Shown here: in pieces, positions 1 to 5,749 of the stretch | Layout: each line of letters starts with the position of its first letter | Position numbering within the stretch: the first letter of the stretch is position 1 | Origin: Thermoanaerobacteraceae bacterium | GTDB taxonomy: Bacteria; Bacillota; Desulfotomaculia; Desulfotomaculales; Ammonificaceae | NCBI GenBank assembly: GCA_030016455.1 | Contig: JASEJH010000088.1 | Span: 1 to 6,504 of the forward strand | DNA: 6,504 bases | Direction: 5' to 3' | Notes under the pieces: model-generated | The model's database searches: none | Seen by the model: only the letters and a program-made list of their open reading frames with translations | What the model was told of the DNA's origin: nothing | Program-made: the position numbers and the translations under genes

Positions 1-1465
1 GCAACTGCTCGTAGAGTGGGGCTTTGAAATCGGCAACCACACCCTGCACCACACCAACCTGAAAAACCTGCCCGCGCAGAAGGTCCGGGCCGAAATCGCC
101 GGCCTGCAGGCGCTTATCCAGCAGGCAGTGCCGGGATACCGTCCGGCGGCGTTCGCCATCGTCCAGGACGGTCTGCCCCAGCCCTACGAGACCGTCGTTC
201 AGGGCACTTACGACAGCGTCAGCTACCGCCACCACGGTGTAGTATGGTGGGCCTGGAGCGCGGCCCGGTCCCCGCACCACCGCGAGTTCGATCCCACCCG
301 GGTGCAGCGGATCCAGGTTTTTCAGGACCACGGTACCAGTTCCCTCACCAACTGGCTGGACCGCATCGAACCCACCCGCTATGTCAGCGACGGCAATCCC
401 GACACCATCGCCATCCCGCAGGGTTGGGAGGAGGCGCTTCCCGACACCCCCCCCGGGCAGGTCGTGGTCTACCAGACCCGGTTGTCGGATTATCGCACGC
501 CCGAACGCGAAAGGCGGGCCCTGAACGCCAGGGGGATCCACGTGACCTTTGCCTACGCTTCCTCCAAGGCCCGCTGGCAGCAGGTGATCGAGCTCGTGGA
601 AAAGAGCGGCCTGAACACCATCCAGCTCGACGTGAAGGACGAGTCCGGCCGCATCGGGTACCTGTCGGAGGTACCCTTAGGCAAGGAGGTCGGTGCCGCC
701 CAGAATTACCTGCCAATAAAGGAGATGCTCAAGGAACTCCGGGCCCGCGGCATCTACAGCGTGGCCCGGATTGTTGTCATGCGGGACCCGGTCCTGGCCC
801 GGAAGCGCTCCGACCTGATGGTGCGCACCGCCGGCGGCTACCCCTTGATGGGCGGGGTCTGGGTCAACCCGTGCTCCCGCGAGGTCTGGGATTACAACAT
901 CGCCCTGGCCGAAGAGGCATACAACCTGGGCTTTGACGAGGTTCAGTTCGACTACCTGCGATTTCCCGAAGGGAAAGACGCCTGGACCTCACACTACCCC
1001 GGTATGGGCAACCGGCACCGGACCGACGTCATTGCCGGTTTCGTGCGCTACGCCCGGGAGAAATTGGGCTGGGAAAGGTGGCTGTCCGTCGCGGTTTTCG
1101 GCTTCATCGGCTACGCCAAGGACGACCTGCTCATCGGCCAGCGCCCGGAGCGCCTGGCTCCCTTTCTGGACTTCCTCTCGCCGATGGCCTACCCCTCCCA
1201 CTACAGCCCCGGCAATTACGGGTTCTCCAATCCCAACGCCCACCCCTACGAAGTCGTTGACGGAACGCTGGCCGACTTCGAACGCCTGATCGAGCACAGC
1301 GGCTGCCGTCTCCGCCCGTGGTTGCAAGCTTTCACGCTCGGGCCGCCTCCGTACGGTCCGGCGGAGATCAAGGCCGAGATCCGGGCCACCGAAAACCGCG
1401 GGATCAAGACTTGGCTTCTCTGGAACCCCGCCGTTCAGTACCGCCGGGAAGCGCTGCAGCGGTGA
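1..1465 (+). CDS. NodB-type polysaccharide deacetylase (C-terminal part) fused to DUF4015 putative glycoside hydrolase; 5' partial
   Basis: The reading frame is open from base 2 to the TGA at 1463-1465 (487 visible residues). A GTG at 128 is in frame, but the coding signal clearly continues upstream of it, so the true start lies outside the window. Visible residues 7-20 (G-F-E-I-G-N-H-T-L-H-H-T-N-L) match motif 2 of CE4/NodB deacetylases, H-T-x-x-H at H13 and H17, which binds the catalytic metal. Residues of about 60-110 look like the tail of the same domain. From about residue 177 a DUF4015 (PF13200) TIM-barrel-like domain follows, with L-D-V-K-D-E at 209-214, F-D-E-V-Q-F-D-Y-L-R-F-P at 311-322, S-P-M-A-Y-P-S-H-Y at 393-401 and R-P-W-L-Q-A-F at 438-444. 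The acidic residues of the first two motifs are the likely catalytic or ligand-binding ones. Expected role: deacetylation and/or cleavage or binding of a cell-surface glycan outside the membrane. The fusion order resembles PgaB. No signal peptide can be judged because the N-terminus is missing. The DUF4015 call is firm; enzymatic activity is inferred. Confidence 0.88.
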   Translation, partial: QLLVEWGFEIGNHTLHHTNLKNLPAQKVRAEIAGLQALIQQAVPGYRPAAFAIVQDGLPQPYETVVQGTYDSVSYRHHGVVWWAWSAARSPHHREFDPTRVQRIQVFQDHGTSSLTNWLDRIEPTRYVSDGNPDTIAIPQGWEEALPDTPPGQVVVYQTRLSDYRTPERERRALNARGIHVTFAYASSKARWQQVIELVEKSGLNTIQLDVKDESGRIGYLSEVPLGKEVGAAQNYLPIKEMLKELRARGIYSVARIVVMRDPVLARKRSDLMVRTAGGYPLMGGVWVNPCSREVWDYNIALAEEAYNLGFDEVQFDYLRFPEGKDAWTSHYPGMGNRHRTDVIAGFVRYAREKLGWERWLSVAVFGFIGYAKDDLLIGQRPERLAPFLDFLSPMAYPSHYSPGNYGFSNPNAHPYEVVDGTLADFERLIEHSGCRLRPWLQAFTLGPPPYGPAEIKAEIRATENRGIKTWLLWNPAVQYRREALQR

Positions 1466-1478
1466 CATTTTCCTTTTT
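1440..1478 (+). terminator. Weak candidate terminator overlapping the deacetylase/DUF4015 stop codon
   Basis: ACCGC at 1440-1444 can pair with GCGGT at 1459-1463 (5 bp plus one G-T wobble, 14-nt loop). It is followed by an interrupted T run, TTTTCCTTTTT, at 1468-1478. GCGGTG at 1459-1464 could instead pair with CACCGC at 1482-1487. The stem is short and the T run is broken, so this is only a possibility. If real, it would separate the first gene from the phosphoesterase gene. Confidence 0.22.
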
Positions 1479-1504
1479 GCACACCGCAACAATCCTGCTA
1501 TCAT
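1477..1504 (+). promoter_or_regulatory. Candidate sigma-A-type promoter for the phosphoesterase gene
   Basis: TTGCAC at 1477-1482 (-35-like, 3 of 6 consensus bases) is followed after 16 bases by TATCAT at 1499-1504 (-10-like, 5 of 6). It lies in the 73-base, locally AT-rich gap between two plus-strand genes. A transcript starting near 1511 would begin after the possible TTG start at 1506 and before the GTG at 1539, which favours the GTG. The -35 box is poor, so the gene may equally be read through from upstream. Confidence 0.35.
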
Positions 1505-1538
1505 ATTGCTTAAAGAGGGAAATCAGCAGCAGGGTCGG

Positions 1539-2945
1539 GTGATCAAGACGGGTTTTCTTTTTAAAAACAGGTGGCTGGGGACGTTGCTGCAACTTGCAGT
1601 GGCCTTGGCCGGTGCCGTCCTTTTCATCTGGATCCTCGGACCCGCAGAGTACCAACTCGACGGCTTTAAGGTCCGCGGGGCCGTCCGTCCCGCGCTCTCC
1701 GGGCGAACGGTGGTTGAATTCCCGCCTTTAGGCACCCTGACCGCCGAAACCCACTCCGCCCCGCTCGAATGCCGGGTCACCCTGGTTCAGGTGGAGGAAA
1801 AGATGGTCACCGCCACCCTGAACAACCCGGACCTGGGTATGCTGTGGGCACGCCTGGAGACGGATGTGGCGCGAGCACTCAAGGCCTTTGTCTTCCGGCA
1901 GTTTCTCCTGGGAATCCTCGGGGCGGTAGTCCTTACCTGGTTCGTCTTCCGCCCGCCGCTGCGGAAAATCTGGCAGCCGGCCCTGGCCGGATTCCTACTG
2001 ACGGCAGCCTGGCTTACCCCCGCGTACTTGACCTACCGGGCCGACGCCTTCAGGCATCCCGCATACAGCGGGATGATCGAGGCGGCCCCGCAAGTGCTGG
2101 CCTTGAGCCAGGACCTGGTTACCGGTTTCCAGGAATTCAAGTCCAAGGCCCCCGCGGTTGTCGCCAACCTGCAGGCCCTGTTCAACCGGGCGGACAGTCT
2201 CAACGCCGCCGCAGCCGGCGACAACGGGACCAAACTCCTCCTGGTCGCCGACATCCAGAACAATCCCGTCGGGCTGGCGTTGGTCCAGGAACTCGTCTCC
2301 CGCTTTGACGTCGACGCGGTGCTCGACGCGGGTGATCTGACCGACCTGGGTTCGCCCCTTGAGCTCGCGCTTATGGAGGATATCAAAAGAATCCCGGTAC
2401 CCTACGTTTTCGCTCCGGGGAACCACGACTCCCCCGAGGTGATGGAGTTTGTGGCGGCTCAACCAAGGGCGCATGTCCTGGAAGGAAGGACGATAACCGT
2501 AGCCGGCCTGACGGTACTGGGCTCGCCCCACCCCTCGGCGTACCGCGCGGCGCCCAAGACAGACACCCCGGAACAGGAAGAGGCAGAACTTCGCACCCAG
2601 GCCGACGCGCTTGCCAAGGCCCTGCGCTCGGCCGAACGCCCGGTGGACATCCTGATGGTGCACGATCCGCGGGTGGCCAGACGGTTTGCGGGCCGGGTGC
2701 CGCTCGTGGTTTGCGGGCACACGCACCGCCCGGCGGTGGAAGGCGACGGCTCGTCACTGCTGCTGAACCCGGGCACGACCGGCGCGGCCGGCATCAGGGG
2801 TCTCCAGAGCGCCAGAGAAATCCCTTACAGCGCCATGGTGGTGCACCTGGACGCCGCCAGACGGCCGGTAGCCCTAGACATCATCGCTTACGGACCGCGT
2901 GAAGGGAACTTCCGGGTCGAGCACCGCCTTATTTCGAACGAATAG
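1539..2945 (+). CDS. Membrane-anchored calcineurin-like metallophosphoesterase
   Basis: The protein has 468 residues from a GTG at 1539, chosen because AGG (1531-1533) lies 5 bases upstream. A TTG at 1506 would add 11 residues but has no ribosome binding site. Predicted membrane helices lie at about 13-33, 121-137 and 145-164. The positive-inside rule (basic N-terminus; R-P-P-L-R-K between helices 2 and 3) puts the stretch between helices 1 and 2, and everything after helix 3, outside the cytoplasm. The first outside stretch carries P-P-L-G-T-L-T-A-E-T-H-S-A-P-L, which I recall from similar membrane phosphoesterases of actinobacteria and Firmicutes. The C-terminal half is a PF00149 domain: D-I-Q (238-240), G-D-L-T-D (265-269), G-N-H-D (294-297), V-H-D (374-376) and G-H-T-H (393-396). 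The first motif is normally D-x-H; here His is replaced by Gln. The substrate is unknown; a phosphodiester of the cell surface or periphery is an inference. It ends 44 bases from the convergent sugar-transferase gene. Confidence 0.88.
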   Translation: MIKTGFLFKNRWLGTLLQLAVALAGAVLFIWILGPAEYQLDGFKVRGAVRPALSGRTVVEFPPLGTLTAETHSAPLECRVTLVQVEEKMVTATLNNPDLGMLWARLETDVARALKAFVFRQFLLGILGAVVLTWFVFRPPLRKIWQPALAGFLLTAAWLTPAYLTYRADAFRHPAYSGMIEAAPQVLALSQDLVTGFQEFKSKAPAVVANLQALFNRADSLNAAAAGDNGTKLLLVADIQNNPVGLALVQELVSRFDVDAVLDAGDLTDLGSPLELALMEDIKRIPVPYVFAPGNHDSPEVMEFVAAQPRAHVLEGRTITVAGLTVLGSPHPSAYRAAPKTDTPEQEEAELRTQADALAKALRSAERPVDILMVHDPRVARRFAGRVPLVVCGHTHRPAVEGDGSSLLLNPGTTGAAGIRGLQSAREIPYSAMVVHLDAARRPVALDIIAYGPREGNFRVEHRLISNE

Positions 2946-2980
2946 AACAACTAACTGAAGGGGCATAAGGCCAGAAAACT

Positions 2981-3010
2981 GTTCGCCGGTTATTCAACCG
3001 GTTCTTGAAC
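2981..3010 (-). terminator. Candidate hairpin terminator at the convergent gene junction
   Basis: CCGGTT at 2986-2991 pairs with AACCGG at 2996-3001 around a 4-base loop. GTTC at 2981-2984 can pair with GAAC at 3007-3010 across an uneven internal loop. On the minus strand the hairpin is followed by AGTTTTCT, a weak T run. It overlaps the TAA of the sugar-transferase gene (2990-2992). The plus strand has no T run after it. It could end the minus-strand operon, but the short stem and poor T tract leave this uncertain. Confidence 0.33.
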
Positions 3011-4408
3011 TTCGCGTCCGGCAGCCGCCTCGCGCGTCCCGTTCATCAAGGCGTGGATCGCCGCGGTCTTGTCCGCCGCCGCTTCCTCTTCACCCCGCGC
3101 AGCACTCGGTGTCAGCGCCACCGGTATCGTCCGGAGCAGGATCTTGAGGTCCAGCAGCAGCGAGTAATTGCGGATGTAATAGAGGTCGTAGCGGAGCTTG
3201 TCCTCTGGCGACGTGGTGTAGCGTCCGTAAACCTGGGCCATTCCGGTAAGCCCCGGTTTGACCAGGTGCCGGTAATGGTATCCAGGGTGCGCCCGCGCAA
3301 ATTCGTCCACGAAGACCGGCCGCTCCGGCCTTGGCCCCACCAGGCTCATTTCACCCTTGAGAACGTTGAAAAGCTGCGGCAACTCGTCGAGCCGTATCGC
3401 CCGCAGGAGCCTGCCGACCCGCGTTACCCGCGCGTCATTTGCCCGCGCCAGCACCGGTCCGGTTTCGCGCTCCGCATCCGCAACCATCGTGCGGAGTTTC
3501 CAGAGCCGGAAAACCCGTCCCCGGAAGCCCACCCGCTCCTGGATGTAAAACACCGGCCCGGGCGACGTGAGACGCACCAGCAACACCGCCAGAAGCAATA
3601 CCGGCAGCGAAAACGCAAGGATAATCAACGCCGCACCGACGTCCACCACGCGCTTGGCCGCCGCCTGCAACGGCGACAGCCGCAACTCCTCGACCTGCAG
3701 CACCGGCAGGTCATCCAATTCAACCACCTGGGCCCCGGTCAACATCACCTCGTAGAGTTCGGGCACCAGGTAGACGTCCCGCCCGGCCTCCAGGCAGGCC
3801 GCCACCACCCGCGCCTTCGCGGCCTCCGGTACTCCCGGGGCGATCACTACGCCGTCCGACGCCGCCAGCTCCGCCGCAAACGCCGGTTCGTCGGGCTTGA
3901 CCACCGCCCGGATGTAAAAGAGGCTCCGCGGCAGATCGAGCAGTTTCTCCAAGACCGGGCGCACCGTCTCCGCGGCCCCCACCACCAAGAGGCCCCGCCG
4001 CCCGTGCAACAAACGCTCCAGGTGCCAGCAAACGCCCCGCCACAACAGGATGCTTCCGAACTGTCCGAAGGCGCCGAGCACCAGAACGCTCCGGGGGAAG
4101 GCGAAGCCCCGCACCCAGAACGCGATGGCCGCCGTCGCCAGGGTAGCCCCGATGATCGCCGGTACAAGCGCCCGCATTACCGGCACAAAATCGCCCAGCC
4201 GCCGCTCGTACAGCCCGATACCGGCGAACAGCACCAGCGCGGTGAAACTCGCCCAGGGAAGCGTACTCACCAGCGCCTCGAGGTTCGCCGCCGGCAGGGC
4301 CCCGCCGAAGCGGAGGTAGAATACCAGCAACAGCACCAGGTTTAAGGCGGCCAGGTCACCCGCGGCCACCAGGGCGACCGGCAGCCGCCGCAAACTGTTT
4401 TTCTTCAT
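2990..4408 (-). CDS. Polyprenyl-phosphate sugar-1-phosphate transferase (initiating exopolysaccharide glycosyltransferase, WcaJ/WbaP-type)
   Basis: This enzyme transfers a sugar-1-phosphate from a nucleotide sugar to undecaprenyl phosphate, the first step of repeat-unit assembly at the inner face of the membrane. From the ATG at 4408 it has 472 residues: four N-terminal helices (about 9-32, 45-67, 78-99, 106-128), a Rossmann-like CoA_binding_3-type region (about 137-224) and a hydrophobic membrane segment (about 252-280). The PF02397 catalytic domain follows, with [11 protein letters not shown] (284-294), L-W-K-L-R-T-M (302-308), [21 protein letters not shown] (341-361; acidic pair D341/E342) and [11 protein letters not shown] (383-393). 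This matches the TIGR03025-type architecture. A GTG at 4426 would add six residues; the ATG is preferred for its GGGA five bases upstream, though neither site is strong. An Ala/Glu-rich tail of about 40 residues follows the conserved end. The gene lies 45 bases after the glycosyltransferase gene, probably in the same transcript. The sugar is not predictable from sequence alone. Confidence 0.93.
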   Translation of the reverse strand: MKKNSLRRLPVALVAAGDLAALNLVLLLVFYLRFGGALPAANLEALVSTLPWASFTALVLFAGIGLYERRLGDFVPVMRALVPAIIGATLATAAIAFWVRGFAFPRSVLVLGAFGQFGSILLWRGVCWHLERLLHGRRGLLVVGAAETVRPVLEKLLDLPRSLFYIRAVVKPDEPAFAAELAASDGVVIAPGVPEAAKARVVAACLEAGRDVYLVPELYEVMLTGAQVVELDDLPVLQVEELRLSPLQAAAKRVVDVGAALIILAFSLPVLLLAVLLVRLTSPGPVFYIQERVGFRGRVFRLWKLRTMVADAERETGPVLARANDARVTRVGRLLRAIRLDELPQLFNVLKGEMSLVGPRPERPVFVDEFARAHPGYHYRHLVKPGLTGMAQVYGRYTTSPEDKLRYDLYYIRNYSLLLDLKILLRTIPVALTPSAARGEEEAAADKTAAIHALMNGTREAAAGREVQEPVE

Positions 4409-4453
4409 GATTATCCCGATCCGCACCCGCGCTTCTTCTTCAAAATTCGCCTT

Positions 4454-5671
4454 TTAACGCCGTTTTCCTGCCGGCCCGGTTCCGGGAATTCCGGGAACAA
4501 AACGCCGGTAGATGTCTGCCATTATCTCTTTCACCCGTTCCATCCCGTACGGCTCCGCCCGGCGCCTTGCCCCTTCGCCCATCCTGCGGCTCAGCTCCCT
4601 GTCCGCGAGCAGGGCGCACAAAGCCCTGGCCGTGCCCGCTACGTCCCCCACCCGCACCAGGAACCCTGTCTCGCCGTCGGCCACGAGCATCCTGCTCCCC
4701 CGCAAGTTTGTGGCCACCACCGGCTTTCCGGCCGCCATCGCCTCCAGGATGACCCGGGGAAGCCCCTCCCGCCGCGAGGTCAAGACCGCCACATCGGCCG
4801 CCGCAAGCACCCGCGGAACGTCACTCCGGAAGCCCAGAAAGCGCACACCCGACCCCAGACCGAGCCTCCCCGCCAGGCCCTCCAGTTCGCACCGCCGCTC
4901 TCCCGTTCCGACTACCAGCAGCACCGCTTCCGGCAACCGGCGCAGGACCTCGCGCCAGGCGTACAGCAACTGCTCGTGGTTCTTCACCCGGCTCAGTTCC
5001 GCCACCACCACGGCTACCGGCGCCTCCGGCCGCAAACCCTGCTCCTCCCGGAACTCGAGCCCTTCGGCCGCTGGCACCTTGAACCGCTCCAGCTCCACCC
5101 CTACCCCGGGAACCCGGAAAATTTGCCCGCGCACCGGCAGAGCCCGCGCCCGGGCATAATCTTCTTCGTTTAAAACCAGAAGTCCGTCTGTCCAGCGCGC
5201 CGCCAGCCACTCCAGCGGGTAGTAAAGGAGCCAGTTCCGCAGAGGGGCGCCCCGAAAGAAGTGGAAACCGTGCGCGGTGTAGAGGACGGGCTTAAAACCA
5301 CAGCTTCGCGCCGCCAAGCGTGCCAGAAACGCCGCCACGGGGGTGTGGGCGTGCACCAGCGCGAAGCACTCCTCCCGCAAAAGCCGCCGCAGCACCCGGA
5401 AGGCCTCAAGGTTCCCCAAGGAAAGCGGCCGCCGCCTAAACGGCACGGGGTGCAGCCGCACCCCTAAGGCGGCGAACGCCGCAGCCTCCCCCGCCGGGTT
5501 GCAGGCCGCCTCCACCGCGTAGCCCCATCTCTGGAACAACCGGAAGTAGGGGATGTGGAACGCCAGCAGGTGCCGGGCCACCGTGGCGACAAAGAGCACT
5601 TTCTTTGGAGCCGGCTCCGTTCTTTCCGTGCCCGGTGCGGACAACAGCGCCCCTTCCGCCTTTGCGCCCAC
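4454..5671 (-). CDS. EpsD-like family 4 glycosyltransferase
   Basis: A cytoplasmic GT-B retaining glycosyltransferase that adds a sugar from a nucleotide donor to a lipid-linked glycan intermediate. The N-terminal acceptor domain shows V-L-F-V-A-T-V-A-R-H (25-34), H-I-P-Y-F (39-43), H-A-H-T-P (107-111) and Y-T-A-H-G-F-H-F-F (131-139), which closely recall Bacillus EpsD. The C-terminal donor domain (PF00534) has L-S-R-V-K-N-H (226-232), V-G-T-G-E (254-258) and the GT4 E-x7-E motif in S-R-R-E-G-L-P-R-V-I-L-E (E302, E310). Its 405 residues are slightly more than usual because about 23 low-complexity residues precede the first strand. The start is two adjacent in-frame GTG codons (5674 and 5671); AAGGAGG is 3 bases from the first and 6 from the second, so the second is preferred. 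It sits between rfbD and the sugar transferase, consistent with an exopolysaccharide operon. Donor and acceptor are unknown. The symbol epsD is withheld because this is resemblance, not demonstrated orthology. Confidence 0.92.
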   Translation of the reverse strand: MGAKAEGALLSAPGTERTEPAPKKVLFVATVARHLLAFHIPYFRLFQRWGYAVEAACNPAGEAAAFAALGVRLHPVPFRRRPLSLGNLEAFRVLRRLLREECFALVHAHTPVAAFLARLAARSCGFKPVLYTAHGFHFFRGAPLRNWLLYYPLEWLAARWTDGLLVLNEEDYARARALPVRGQIFRVPGVGVELERFKVPAAEGLEFREEQGLRPEAPVAVVVAELSRVKNHEQLLYAWREVLRRLPEAVLLVVGTGERRCELEGLAGRLGLGSGVRFLGFRSDVPRVLAAADVAVLTSRREGLPRVILEAMAAGKPVVATNLRGSRMLVADGETGFLVRVGDVAGTARALCALLADRELSRRMGEGARRRAEPYGMERVKEIMADIYRRFVPGIPGTGPAGKRR

Positions 5672-5677
5672 CACTGG

Positions 5678-5684
5678 CCTCCTT
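5678..5684 (-). promoter_or_regulatory. Strong ribosome binding site of the GT4 glycosyltransferase gene
   Basis: The minus strand reads AAGGAGG here, a full match to the anti-16S consensus. It is followed by CCA-GTG-GTG. The 6-base spacing to the second GTG (5671) decides the preferred start. It lies only about 16 bases after the terminator-like hairpin upstream. Confidence 0.8.
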
Positions 5685-5691
5685 AAACCTT

Positions 5692-5744
5692 AAAAACTTA
5701 AAGGGCGCAAGCCGCGCCCTTCCGGTTCCGCGGCTCCGCCCTTT
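5692..5744 (-). terminator. Rho-independent terminator or attenuator between rfbD and the GT4 gene
   Basis: On the minus strand, starting 5 bases after the rfbD stop codon, arm 5744-5729 pairs with arm 5716-5700. The stem is 16 bp with one G-T wobble, one bulged base (5708) and a 12-base loop, and is followed by AAGTTTTT (T run 5696-5692). A second hairpin, a perfect 8-bp stem of AAGGGCGC (5721-5714) with GCGCCCTT (5708-5701) around a 5-base loop, uses the same 3' arm, so the two exclude each other. The next ribosome binding site follows after about 16 bases, leaving no obvious room for a separate promoter. It may simply terminate rfbD transcription with partial read-through, or act as an attenuator for the downstream genes. 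Confidence 0.68.
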
Positions 5745-5749
5745 CTCGC

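Noticed and set aside
244..936. A 230-codon open frame on the plus strand inside the deacetylase/DUF4015 gene
   Set aside because: It is an out-of-frame shadow rich in Arg, Gly, Pro and His. The DUF4015 motifs are in the other frame.
1452..1461. Perfect palindrome CGCTGCAGCG as a protein-binding site
   Set aside because: It is within codons of a GC-rich gene, is a single copy and is short enough to arise by chance.
1506..1538. TTG at 1506 as start of the phosphoesterase
   Set aside because: No ribosome binding site precedes it, and it falls within or before the proposed promoter's transcription start. The GTG at 1539 has an AGG at suitable spacing and still keeps the first membrane helix.
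1995..2726. A 243-codon open frame on the minus strand inside the phosphoesterase gene
   Set aside because: The overlapping plus-strand frame carries clear phosphoesterase motifs. The antisense product resembles no known family and has shadow-like composition.
3005..4345. A 446-codon open frame on the plus strand opposite the sugar-transferase gene
   Set aside because: It lies exactly codon-in-phase with the real minus-strand gene. Stops could arise there only from TTA, CTA or TCA codons in the sense strand, which are rare in such GC-rich DNA. The product is Arg/Gln/His/Pro-rich with no recognisable domain.
4512..5159. A 215-codon open frame on the plus strand opposite the glycosyltransferase gene
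   Set aside because: The product is Ser/Arg/Pro/Thr-rich and has no domain. The minus-strand frame has full GT4 motifs and a strong ribosome binding site.
5681..5694. Tandem CCTTAAA repeats (5681-5687 and 5688-5694) as an operator or regulatory repeat
   Set aside because: They are only two 7-base copies. The first overlaps the ribosome binding site and the second overlaps the T run of the terminator, which is enough to explain them.
5672..5712. TTGCGC ... TTTAAG on the minus strand as a promoter for the glycosyltransferase gene
   Set aside because: The -10-like element would overlap the ribosome binding site, so a transcript would start after it. The -35-like element lies inside the terminator stem.
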